Shown piece by piece: positions 24,963 through 35,794 of a stretch of DNA of 64,000 nt (the first letter of the stretch is position 1; each line of letters begins with the position of its first letter). Source of the stretch: Scortum barcoo (taxonomy: Eukaryota; Chordata; Actinopteri; Centrarchiformes; Terapontidae); NCBI GenBank assembly GCA_023238725.1, contig CM041544.1:2573501-2637500 (forward strand), given 5' to 3'. Both the position numbers and the translations under genes were made by a program. Below the pieces are notes generated by a model. It was not told the origin of the DNA. It saw only the letters and a list, made by a program, of their open reading frames with translations, and searched no databases.

Positions 24963-27202
24963 GCTGAAAACATCAACACTGCATTCTTGCTGCACTCTCC
25001 ACCACGGAGCAAACTCTATTAGCAGGCGTCTTCCCTTAGGCCTGACCCTGACTTCTCCTGTCAGACAGACTCCACAGTCCTCAAGGACATACACACAGAT
25101 ACACACACACACACTCCCTGAGTTACAAGCAGACACACATGGTTTGAGCAGGCCTGTGTTTGCATATGCATCACAGAGACAGAGAAGAAAACAGACTTAT
25201 TAAGAAAGTACAAAAATAGGCAGAGCAGACTTGTCAGCCAGTCACGGTGCAGATTATTTCTCATACATGTTTCATACAGTGAAATCAGTGAAAATATTTC
25301 CAGCAGTTCATCCTCTTTGACTGAGATGCCAGTCCCAGTGCGACGCTCTAAAATGAGCATGTCGCTTCCAATTTGAGCGCTTACAAGCAAAACCACACAG
25401 GTTTCGTGTGTGAGAGACAGAGATAAAAGAACTGAATGAGAGAGAATGAGTTACTTTTGACTTAATTTGTACATAACCTCACACACACCAACCCTTTGTA
25501 TTTAGATTCTCTCTTCCCATCACTATTTCAGATACAGTGTATTTTAGCCACTTCATGTATAAACAACATAAATTGTTCTTACTTTTTTAAAGCAAAGATA
25601 AGAATTTTTAGGTGAAAATATCCTCTATAATTGATCCACTTGACTTGATCAATTCTTTATCAAATAAATAGTGATACATGGTAGTGCTAGTATCACAGTT
25701 TCTCACAATTAAAACTATATTCTCCATAAATCCTGTCATTTTTATTGCTCCCAAGATGATATTTTTTTGCTGCAAGAAGAGCAGCCCTCTCTCAGGCTTG
25801 TGCCACAAAACAATTCCTCAGATTTCCTGCCAAATCCTGCCTGATGACACATGATATAAAATGCAGCATGGAGGCTGCTAATCCTCTTGGCAATAGTGTT
25901 GTTTATTGATGGTAATGAAAACAACATCACAAAATTAAGGTGAAAATAATTTATTGATGTTATAAAGCTACATACAATCCTTTTAACCTGATATGACATC
26001 ATAGAGCCAAACAGGGAGTGGGAGGGAGAGTGGGAACAGGATGTATTTCAGTCAGTCCTAGTACAAATGCAAAGAGACATTCTTCCACTGTGTATTGCCA
26101 ATCAAATTAGGATCACTTCTGTATTAGATAGAAAGTTCAATGCAGTGCCATGAACCTTTTGACATCATCCTGAGATGATTTTGTTTATCAAGTTAGGCCT
26201 GTGTGAGGTTAGATATCAGGGGAGGGTTGAGTCATGACTTTCAGCGGGCCTTTGTTTCGTGACACAGAGGGGCCCATAATAAAACTTGAGCGAAGACTAA
26301 TTATTTCTCACTGACAGATTTAGATTGCTCAGTCAAAGTTTAATCAGTTTATAACACTGCAGAATTTTGGAATGACTTTTAGGAGCAGTGCACTTTGGGA
26401 AATGGCTTTAAATTACAATACCCATGTCATGATTATGGTAAACAAGAATGGGAAAGTGTATGCTGTATTACACATTTGGAGAAGTACCTTCCTGTAAAAT
26501 TTGCACCTGTAATTCTGGAGAGGGCAGTGTTTTTTCAGCGTCTGACTGTGTGATCTCTGAATCTTGTCATTTAGATTTTTAAGCCGTTGACCAACAAGAA
26601 TCATTGTAAGTCATGGATCCTCATAGCTGCCAGAGGTTTCCAACAGCAGGTAACATTGAACAAATCACGAAAAACTGATTGAAGAACTGTGAAGCAACAC
26701 ACTCACACCTGTTAAATCAGACCTGAGAGGGATGTGAAGAGCTGCAACCATTGTCTTTTGTCCTCTCCTTTCCTCTTCTGTCCTTTCATATCCACTCTAG
26801 GTTTCTCCTCCTTTCCTCTGCTCTCTTATCCTCTCACCTCCTCTCCAGGCAATGACGTGTTTTGATTTGCCATTCTTCAAGTAAGTAAGTGTCCAAAGGC
26901 CTTGACACTGATAAAGGACGGATGTATTCCTTCAAGGTCCAGTCTGTCTATTTTTTCCTGGTGCATGTGACATGTGGTCACATTATTCAGCCTTGTTTGA
27001 CTCATTGGTGATCTGAGCCATGTCTTACACCTTCCTCGGTGCACTAGATCTCCTCTCAGCCCCCAAAGAGGTGACAGGGTTGACCAGCAGAAGCCTTACT
27101 AAAGCTTTCACCTGACTATAGAGACTTTTTACCTCTGGCATGGTTTCCCAAATAATGCTAACAACATTTTTTGATAAGTGTAGTGTAGAGTTGATAAGTG
27201 TA
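24963..27202. other. non-coding stretch
   Basis: No gene or recognised repeat. Includes short CA patches near 25088-25112. Confidence 0.5.

Positions 27203-27243
<41 letters not shown>
27203..27243 (+). repeat. (AAT)n microsatellite
   Basis: About 13 AAT units. The poly-Leu open frame on the minus strand is an artefact of this repeat. Confidence 0.95.
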
Positions 27244-27244
<1 letters not shown>

Positions 27245-28420
27245 GCACATACTGACAGTGTCATATTTTAACAGTCTGTGTCAAACACGATCTAAATCAT
27301 GTGGTTTGAATCAAAGCTCTGCAAAGTTAATATAAAGTATTTCCTCTATATACTGAATGATATAATCATTTAAATCAGATTCTAAAAGTGTTCTTTTCAT
27401 CTCTAAAGAGCTGACAGGCATTTAAAAGGGTAGATGGGTGAGTAAGTTGTTATTAAGTATGATTCATATGGTCACACTCTTCTTACTCCAGCTTTCCATA
27501 AAAGTGTGATTACATACCAGATGCACTGGGCCTGGCTTCCAGCTATAGAAACGGTTACTCTGGTGACTGAGTGTGTCCTTTGAGTGGATGAGGGTCTTGT
27601 GGTGAGGAACAGTGTTAATGTGGCTCCAGTTCAAGGTTACGTTCTGTTCCCTCAGAAAAACCTGTTCTACAGCGCTCACTGAACAGAGACAGAGTAAACA
27701 GAGTTTACTGAGACCTCTGGAGATGCTGTGGGTCTAGATCAGTGACTCAAACTGACTCTATGATAAAAGATGACAACTCGTTAATCCCAGCTTGCACTCA
27801 CAGGGTCAACACGCTGACATTGATATGTGGCTACAGTCAGCGGATAAAGCTACTGTATGTTGTTGCATTATGCACAGATACAGACAGCATTTGCCCACTT
27901 TTAAGCAGGGTTGTTGTTGTTGATGTTGAATTTATTCTTGTTTGTTGGAAAAGAAAATGCATATATAATTGATTTTTTACACATTGATAGCATAGCTGTG
28001 CACATATGCCTCACTGATTCTTTTTTCCTTAGAAACTCACAAAGTCTGTCCTCCACTTTGAGGGTTTATTAGCCACACACAAGTTTAAGGTTCAAATTCT
28101 TAGTCTGGTAAAGATGGCGGGGATGATTACGGGGATACCCCCAAAGACATTTCTCAACAGTCCACAATGTGTTAGGATTTTATTTCACTCCTCTCAAGAT
28201 TCAAGACAAGATTAGTCAGAAACTCTTCTCTATATGTGCAGTGAAATGTTGGATTGACATACTCTACAAACTGTGCTATAAGTTAATGGTATATTAATAA
28301 TTACAATAGAAATTAGAAGAGTAAGAAGTGAGGTTAGAAAACATATATAAAAAATGAAATCACCTAAACATATGTAATCTAAGCATTTGTATGTTATTAT
28401 GCACGTAATCACAAAAGAAA
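27244..28420. other. non-coding stretch
   Basis: AT-rich, no gene recognised. Confidence 0.5.
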
Positions 28421-28826
28421 AGTACTTGTATTTTACTATTCATTTTTTAATACCCAGTACTTCTTCTCCACTACATCTTTGTACTTTTTGCTCAAAATTT
28501 GAGTTATTATTACTAAACTAAATTAAGATTTTATGTGGGAAACATATATATTTTTTTAAATCTGCATTTATATACATTGAATGCCCAACAGTTTACTTGT
28601 ATGATAAATTTAACACTCTTAACAGAGTTCCATAATGAGCAATTTTACTTTTGATACTTAAAGTATATTTTGCCGCTACTACTTATGTACTTTTCTGTAG
28701 GTACGATTTTTGAATTTTGAATTTAATTCTAGTTTTTATTAAATTCTAGTATTTTCATTCACTCAGCTCATCATGGTGTTGCTACCTTTACTTAAATAAA
28801 GAATCCAAATACCTCCACCACCACTG
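28421..28826 (+). mobile_element. hAT-type MITE, copy 2
   Basis: Same family as 14205-15912: CAGTACTTCTTCTCCACTACAT, CAATTTTACTTTTGATACTT, AAGTATATTTTG and a 3' end ACCTCCACCACCACTG at 28826, which is the inverted form of the CAGTGGTGG start. The 5' terminal repeat is not recognisable. The element carries no protein-coding capacity. Confidence 0.6.
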
Positions 28827-29672
28827 ACTATAATAGAACACAATCTTCTGTATCTTCTGTATTATTTGATCACCACATCTATAGCACCATCTTGTGTTAG
28901 ATATCAGGCACCACACTCCAATGGCCCTGGGAAAAACTGGAATTCATTAATGTTTGTATATATATATATTTCTCCACAGCCGTGATCATTTGGTTGGCTT
29001 GAAAACTTACCAGTCCTGTGGCTCATTTCTAGTCTTTGTGTTTCACCTATTTTTTTAAATCAATTTTTTTCCAATAAATATTCATAACCATTTCCATCAT
29101 GAATTTTTATATTGTATATAAAAATCAGAATGTGGCACAAAGAAAGAAAAAGCCATTTCTCATGTTTCCCCTCACTTTCGTACTCCTTTTCTCCCATTTT
29201 ACATACGCATAAATAATGTCTATAAAAAATGTTTTGACATCTACAAAATATTTTTCAGATTTCTTCATAAACACTGACACACGTGTCATTTATCAGTTTG
29301 AATGTGTCACATTTTAACCAGACATAATTATCACTGTTTTCTGTTTCAGAAAGATATATAGATTTATTTAAGATAGATTTCCAAATAATATTTTTGACAT
29401 TATATTAATAACCTCCTTCCAAAACCCAGGGACACACCCAGTAAACAGTAAATAAGAGACTAATTATGCCTTTGCACAAACAAGTCTAACCAGGAAGTAG
29501 CCTTCACATTCTTGTGCGATGTGAAGCGTGCCCTTCAGACAGAGAGCCTGTGTTTTTGGCAGGGTGTTCGTGTAGGGCTGATATGAGGGGAACTTTCTGT
29601 TCAGCAGAGAGACAGGAGGGAACAATGTGACATCAACCATAATTGCAAACATAGAAAAAAAAACACTAACAG
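28827..29672. other. non-coding stretch
   Basis: Very AT-rich region downstream (in the transcript sense) of the SOUL gene. No gene recognised. Confidence 0.5.
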
Positions 29673-29703
29673 TTTATTGATTGGAGCACGGACAGATTTT
29701 ATT
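29673..29703 (-). terminator. candidate polyadenylation signals for the SOUL gene
   Basis: Two AATAAA hexamers on the minus strand (29673-29678 and 29698-29703) lie 324-350 bases past the stop codon at 30027. Either could end the transcript with a 3' UTR of about 0.35 kb. Such hexamers are common by chance in AT-rich DNA. Confidence 0.4.
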
Positions 29704-30026
29704 AATATTATCATTATTTCCCACAGATATGTTTGGAGCAAGAAGTTTTGTCAGACACCAGAAATTCATCATTATAATGCAGAACAGCTGCTGGTAAACA
29801 CCACAACATTCCTGAAACCGGTTTCCAGCATGCAACAGAAGAATCTGTGCATATCTGTCTGCTGGCTCCTTTCATCAAAGTGTGACTGCAGTGAAGACAC
29901 AAGTTACTGAAATGTTCTGCTACATTTACTTAGCTTTCCAACAAAAGTGTGAAAGAGTAAAAACCTTGTTTTAGAGCATAGATATAAGGTTACCACGGTG
30001 CACTTCCTTGGGCTCAGTTGATGCAG

Positions 30027-31435
30027 TCAGGCAGCGTACATCCAGATCTCATTGTGGAAAGTAACAGACAGAAAGGAGTCATAGCCGACCCCATCGTAAC
30101 TGTGGGGATTAAAGGTTTTCCCAGCTTTATCCAAGGCCTCACGAAGGTACTCTGCATGTTCTTGACCACTCTTGATGCTTGGACGATCACTGAAGGCCCT
30201 TTTATATGATATGGAAACAACGACAGAAAAATGCTTTCACATTGCATCAAATCAAAGTCATTAATCACTGTGAAGTTTAGTGTGTCTTCTGTATGTTATG
30301 TTTTTATCTCTATTGTTGTCTGCATTCACAGTGTCTATCTCTATTTTGTCTTGTAAGTATGTTGTACTAATATAGCTGGGATATGCTAAATCATTTTATC
30401 ACATAAATCTGCAAATTAGTAGTATTAGTATGAGGTATTAAGTTTAGATTTGTAGTAGAGATGAGTGTGAATTCTCAGTTACAGTCAATTCTGACCCAAG
30501 TAATGGTCAAATAAGTCGTGTGTTGTACAAGTTGTTACATAATTAAAATACTGTTAAATGAAACCTCAATAGGACTATGAATTGAAAGATAAAAGTTGCC
30601 ACTACTCACAAGACATAGACAGTGGCTTCAGCTCTGCTTTCCTGTGTGACTGATGGGTCAGTGTTTTCAGGCATTTTTGTGCCAGGAGGAACAAACCAGG
30701 ACAATGACAAACCATCATCTGCAACAGTGATCCGTACCGGCCAGGTGTCAACAGGGATGTTATAACCTGGAAGAGACAAATATGGTAAGAAGCTTATGTG
30801 CAACACAGTGAACCTCTGCAGGAATGCAGACCAGTTTCTGAGAAGAGCTCACAGTGTTTGGCCTTTGTGTCAGCAGATGTAAAATTTGTAAGATTTCTCA
30901 GAGGCAAAACTTTTTCCAATAATATACACATTTAATGAGCTCTTGGCTTGATTTGATACAGTGGAGTTAGCAAAAACAAAAGTGATTGTCAGATCCTCAT
31001 TCAGTAGCTAGTGAGCCAGTGTGCAGTCAAATGATATTCAGGGAAATACCTTTTCTCATCAATAAACAACTTTATCAACCTGCTGTTCTCTCTCTTAATG
31101 TAAATATTGATATTCCAGTTTTACTTGTTTAATCATGGCACATACAATGCACTGATAGACTGTTCAAACGTGCTCTTAGCATTACAAAATCTGCCTGTAT
31201 GAGTGAGGCTATTGATTTCAGACTGTGACATACCTGCATCGTTATGCTTCTTGCAGTAGGTCTTCAGCCTTAAATGTGCAGCCATTAGATCACTGTCCTC
31301 ACTGCTCTTTACCTTTGTGGTAATCCATTCAGTGGCAACATAGAAACGCTCTTCAAAATCCTGTAGAGAACAAAGAAAATGTAATATAATAATATAATAT
31401 GTAATATAAAATATATTTATATATGTGTGTGTGTT

Positions 31436-31533
<98 letters not shown>

Positions 31534-31737
31534 GTTTTTCTACATATACTCCTCGCATAAAAATTGTGTGTGTGTGTGTGTGTGTGTGTGAAGTGCTCTG
31601 AAATGTACCTGGTGTCCCTCCCCCGGTTTGTATTGAGGACATGGTTTCTGATGGCAAAAGTCTGGAGGTGTCCAATCTTGTCCTGTGCAGAATGACACCA
31701 GGATAAGTCCTGCAAGCACAAACAGGGGCTGCTCCAT
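30027..31737 (-). CDS. secreted SOUL-family heme-binding protein (HEBP2-like)
   Basis: Four exons join in phase: 31609-31737, 31234-31360, 30610-30766 and 30027-30198 (129+127+157+172 = 585 bases, 194 residues plus stop). All three introns have GT/AG ends. The start is MEQPLFVLAGLILVSF, a signal peptide ending near TGQ (about residue 20), so the protein should enter the secretory pathway. The SOUL domain covers about residues 31-194. Family-like segments are YVATEWITTKVKS, the GYNIPVDTWPVRI strand, the LSWFVPPGTKMPENTDPSV loop (compare the Y/F-VPP-Q/E-P region of HEBP2), EATVYVLAF, and the end VGYDSFLSVTFHNEIWMYAA. Family members bind heme or tetrapyrroles; binding here is inferred, not shown. 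Cysteines at FCHQKPC and TYCKK could form disulfides outside the cytosol. Long AT and GT repeats lie in intron 1. Exact paralogue among the fish soul genes not determined. Confidence 0.88.
31234..31360 (-). CDS. SOUL gene exon 2
   Basis: The acceptor CTCTACAG precedes DFEERFYVATEW and the donor is GCAG followed by GTATGT, leaving phase 1. It encodes the first strand and helix of the SOUL fold. Confidence 0.85.
31451..31526 (+). repeat. (AT)38 microsatellite in SOUL intron 1
   Basis: A pure AT run of 76 bases, preceded by a (GT)n patch (31425-31450). A second (TG)13 run lies at 31565-31590, about 20 bases inside the intron from the exon 1 donor at 31608. Repeats this close to a splice donor may vary between individuals. 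Confidence 0.95.
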
Positions 31738-31785
31738 CCTCCTTGATTCTCCAGAGATCTGCAGCTGCAGATACACTCCTGCTGC

Positions 31786-31791
31786 TTTAAA
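31786..31791 (-). promoter_or_regulatory. possible TATA-like box of the SOUL gene
   Basis: The minus strand carries TTTAAA about 50 bases upstream of the start ATG at 31737, at a plausible distance for a short 5' UTR. There is no CpG island here, consistent with a TATA-type rather than housekeeping promoter. Weak evidence on its own. Confidence 0.25.
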
Positions 31792-33599
31792 TGGAACAAT
31801 AATGTCAAGTAACCAGTTTATCAGGTCACACTGACACTCCCACATTGTTCCACATTGGAGGGCAGATAAGAGACATCACTTTGTAGCCACAAAAAGTTTC
31901 ACAATCAGTTTTTTAAATAAATCTAAGTTAATGTTTGATAAAAGTTTTCTGTTTTTTCCTTAATGTTTTATCATTTTCATGCACTTGCATCAATTCTGTG
32001 AGGACTAGAAATTGTAGCGCTACTGTTAAACTTCAGAGAAGAGTCTGAGTCTAATCATAGTGTCAACAATCATAGTGTATACACTCATACATATAATGTA
32101 CAAATAAATACATGAATTGTGGATACTGCTCTAAACAGAGCATGGCAACTTCAGCAGCTGCACTGAACACAACAATATAGTCATGGGTGGACTGAACACA
32201 GTGAGGATGTCTAATTACTTTACTTTATGTCTCTTAAAATTGGAGTGATAGGGTATGTATCAAAAGGCATCATTCATGTGTGGTTTACCTGAACAGATTC
32301 ATCCAAACAAAAACAACAACAAAAGCGTAGCTTATCACTTAGTGGTACCTACATGTCTGTGTCTCAGATTTTTTTTTTTTTTTGTGGTGCTCACAGCATC
32401 CAAACAAGACATTTCAAAATCACTGCCATGAAGTCTTTGTGGAGACCTTTGGATAATCCAAAGAAACTAATACATATTCAAAGTGAGCAGTTTTTATTGA
32501 AACTGCTTTCCACTGAAGAAGACTGCTGACAGTGAGTTCTATGGAGCAAAGACATGTTGCCTCTTTTTAAATGTCATTTTCCAATGAAGCTGGTAAGGAA
32601 GAACTCAGACCTCATTATTACTTTTACAGAGTATGTGGAGCTGCAGCACAATACACACTCTGCCACCTGATAGTAGCAATCAATATTGTACTTTCAAAAT
32701 AAAACCGTACTTCATGTTGTGATCTCTCCTCTGTAAGGATGAGCTCCCAGTTCATGTTACCAGATTCTTTGAGCCAGCTCTTAAGCTAACAAATCTCTTG
32801 AACTGTTTTAGCCCCACTCATTCTTCTTATTAGCATATAGCAGTGTACAAAACCTTCAGGTAGCAGCATCTTATCTGTAGCTTGCACTGACCATTGCTTT
32901 AACTGGTTAAAATGACAAACATCCCTAATTAGATTGCAAATTAACAGAAACTCTGTAAGTACTGAATCTACTATTTCTCTGGTTAAAGCACTCTGCAGCT
33001 GTCATCTCTATTCAAACCAAAATTCTTTGTGACACATTGTTTGTGAAAAGACATAACACTTTACAACACCACTCTACAACCAGACTGGATGCATTTTTGT
33101 AGCTCAACAGATTTGATTCATCAGGTACATGCAGGTACGTGAGGACAGACTGATGGCATCAGGTCACAGCACAGACAGGCTGAGGACAGGATGTTTGTTG
33201 TTTGACGTTTGTTCGTACAGTCACTCTAATGGTTTTAGAGTAATGGTGCTGACCTGCTACCAAGTTATTAAACCGGCCTGTAAGGAGCAACCAGACACAA
33301 AAACTGTTTCCTCCCACAGACCATTATACTGATGAACACTTAAATCAGTCATTAAACTCACAATAACCCTGCAACACCAAAACATCAACTTACCTCCATT
33401 ACAGATGATATTGCAAGTTTAAAATGCAGCTTAAACATGGACAGTGTATATCATCATGCATTGTCACTGTCAATATAAATCCTACACATTGTATATGCGG
33501 CATTGACATATATACATGTATATAATGTAATGTCATCTATTCCATGTATTGCATATGATATTTGTTTTGTATGTGTCTTGTATATTGACATTTATTAAT
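31792..33599. other. intergenic stretch between the SOUL gene and the CCDC85 side
   Basis: AT-rich with no gene recognised. Confidence 0.5.
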
Positions 33600-33750
33600 G
33601 GTCATTAACTTTAAGATTAACTTAACTCTAACCTTAGCCCAACCTTAAACCAAGTCTTCACTCTAAAATTAATGATTTACATTATGGGGATTTGCAATTC
33701 AGTCCACACAATGTGATGGACAGATTTTTGTCCCCTGACACACACTGATT

Positions 33751-33755
<5 letters not shown>
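33600..33755 (+). repeat. fish repeat of the TAACC... / GGGGATTTGCA type
   Basis: The TTAACTCTAACCTTAGCCCA region followed by ATTATGGGGATTTGCAATT, CACACAATGTGATGGACAG and TTTTTGTCCCCTGACACA matches a repeat I know from many teleost genomes, often found beside microsatellites as here. Confidence 0.45.

Positions 33756-33835
<80 letters not shown>
33756..33835 (+). repeat. (AT)40 microsatellite
   Basis: A pure 80-base AT run, able to extrude cruciforms and prone to length change. Confidence 0.97.
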
Positions 33836-33838
<3 letters not shown>

Positions 33839-33857
33839 CCAATAAAGGACATCAATA

Positions 33858-34128
33858 AAAAATTATATAGATTAAACAATAATATACAAAGAAGTTAAAA
33901 TAAGCTCCACCCAGATCGGATGCAACACTTAAATGCTGCTTGGATGCATCTGTAATAACAGTATTATAGTATAAATTATAATCAATTCTTTACCTTTCAT
34001 AATGAAAGTGAATTAATCGTACAATAAATCTGTGCGTTAACTCAGGCAATGTTTTCAGTGACTTTTATTTGAAGGGATAGAGTATTTTCATGTTGTGGTT
34101 TTACTCAAGTAAAACAAGATGTTCACCC
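33858..34128 (+). mobile_element. hAT-type MITE, copy 3 (degenerate, 3' part)
   Basis: Contains ATAGATTAAACAATAATATA, AAGTTAAAATAAGCTCCACC, AACACTTAAATGCTGCTT and TTTTACTCAAGTAAAACAAG, the same internal order as the copies at 14.2-15.9 kb and 28.4 kb. Terminal repeats are missing. It lies about 580 bp before the CCDC85 start codon. Confidence 0.5.
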
Positions 34129-34259
34129 CCCTAAATATCTTTTCATCAATAACATTTATCTGCCAGCATCACTCTCATTATAAACTGAGGTCACAACATG
34201 GAAACAGCGCGGTGACAGTCAGTCAGTCTGACAGCAGAGGGCGCCACAACACCGACAGG

Positions 34260-34261
<2 letters not shown>

Positions 34262-34295
<34 letters not shown>
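34262..34295 (+). repeat. (AG)n microsatellite
   Basis: About 17 AG units at the upstream edge of the CpG-rich promoter of the CCDC85 gene. GA tracts near promoters can bind GAGA-type factors, but no role is shown here. Confidence 0.9.
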
Positions 34296-34298
<3 letters not shown>

Positions 34299-34299
34299 G

Positions 34300-34709
34300 T
34301 CCTCCTCTTTACTCACTCACCTCAGCATCCCGGCTGTGCACCTGCCACCTCTCCTTGCAGTCCTCCCCCTCCTGCTGCAGCCGGCCTCCTCCCCCTCCTC
34401 CTCTCCTCTCCAGCTTTAGCGCGCTCCGAGCGGCCGGCATGCTCCTGGAGAGAGACCGGCTCAGCACCGCGGCGTCCGACGGCTCAGCCGGAGACAGGGC
34501 AGCGCGCAGAGGGATGCTCTAACAGACCAGAGCTGCAGCATGGGCGTGGGAGAGAGGCAGAGAGAGAGAGAGATGTAATGTCACCGACATAAGGAGGGTG
34601 GAGGAGAGGACCAGAGTTGTTGGTTTAGTTTGGGGCTCGGTTTTGGCGCGTTGTTCTCTGAGATTCTGCAGAAACAGTACTTTTTCATTTTGCACCGGAG
34701 CGGTAGAGG
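34300..34709 (+). promoter_or_regulatory. CpG-rich promoter / 5' UTR of the CCDC85 gene
   Basis: GC content rises sharply here, with several CpGs and GGCGC/GCGCGC words (for example GCGCGCTCCGAGCGGCCGGC near 34420). The island continues through exon 1. Several upstream ATGs (for example at 34440 and 34540) precede the coding start at 34710, so the 5' UTR may hold short upstream reading frames. The transcription start cannot be placed from sequence alone. Confidence 0.55.
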
Positions 34710-34943
34710 ATGGAGAAGGGCGCGCAGCAGCAGCAGCAGCCGGCGCAGGGCGCAGACAGTCCGGCAGAGGATCTCTCCAAAGTGAACGACGACGAGCTGC
34801 TCCAGTGGGGCAAAGAGGAGCTGGTGCGGCGGCTGCGGAGGGCAGATGCGGAGAACAGGGGCGTCATCGTGGAGCACGGCAATCTGATGCGGGAGGTGAA
34901 CCGCAGACTCCAGCAGCACCTGAACGAGATACGGAGTTTGAAG
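34710..34943 (+). CDS. ccdc85a: coiled-coil domain-containing protein 85A, exon 1
   Basis: Start ATG at 34710. The exon encodes exactly 78 residues (phase 0) and ends at AAG followed by GTGGGT. It begins MEKGAQQQQQ (a CAG-encoded Gln run), then a conserved block EDLSKVNDDELLQWGKEELV, and the start of the long coiled coil (NLMREVNRRLQQHLNEI). CCDC85 proteins are adaptor-like coiled-coil proteins linked to cell junctions and to beta-catenin/p120-catenin binding; that role is from the family. The N-terminus alone has features of both CCDC85A and CCDC85C; exon 2 decides for A. Confidence 0.85.
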
Positions 34944-35794
34944 GTGGGTGGGGGGACTCCGGGGAGCCAGGGTGGACCACAAACTGTGGGATTTTCTATG
35001 GAGGCTGTACCAGGCATGCTGATCTAGACCTGTACAGGAGCTGTGAGAGAGGAAGGAGGGAGAGCTGTGGCCACATTTACAGATAGTCATTTAAGGGCAA
35101 GATGGTCACTGAATAATAAAGGACATAAAATCATTAAACCTGTTGCATATGGGTTAGACAGTATACAGAACCACAGATGCAACTGCAGATTCATTTCCAG
35201 TTTATCCATGACACAAAAGATGTAAAGGGGATTGAATGCCTTTGCCTTCACTTATTAAAATAAACCCATTTTTGTTAGGCACATTTGCATGGTAGACTAT
35301 TAATCAAGAATAGCTAGACTAATTGATATTGAAAATAATCATTAGTTGCCACCTTAATTTCATTGCGTCAGCAAATGTTTTCTCTGTAAACTGATGAATC
35401 ATTTTGTCTATAAAATGTCAGACTATAACAGTTCTCTGGAGCCGAATGTGACATTTTCAAATGGCTGGTTTTGTCTATCCATACCAAATATATTCAATTT
35501 ACCATTGAATATATGGTAAATTACATTTGAGAAGCTGCAAGCAGAGAGTTTAGGGCATTTTTGCTTAAAGGAACAACTCAAACCATTATCAAAATAGCTG
35601 ATTATAGATTTCCTATTGATCAACTAATCATTTCAGCTCTATGAGGAACATCTTACACACAACTGAGTAATGCAAACATTCTTCTCACTCATCAAAGGAT
35701 CAATCCCAGCAGGAGTGTGCCTGTAATCCCTCACTGTGCTGCTCTGTGTGTGTGCCTCTGTCCCTGCGTGTGTGTGTATGCCTATGTAAACCAG
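34944..35794 (+). other. CCDC85A intron 1 (851 bp)
   Basis: Between donor AAG/GTGGGT and acceptor AACCAG/GAC. Contains a GT-rich stretch just before the acceptor. No other feature seen. Confidence 0.75.

Noticed and set aside
30014..30268. 84-codon minus-strand frame over the last SOUL exon
   Set aside because: Wrong frame; the frame set by the exon 3 splice gives the SOUL C-terminus ending WMYAA.
34119..34592. 157-codon plus-strand frame upstream of CCDC85A
   Set aside because: Crosses the (AG)n repeat and the CpG-rich 5' region; no recognised domain, more likely promoter and 5' UTR.
35717..35794. Upstream extension of the CCDC85A exon 2 frame beginning MPVIPHCAALCVCL
   Set aside because: Exon 1 joins in phase at 35795 with family-matching residues (SLK then DVNQKLQ); the extension is GT-repeat intron sequence.
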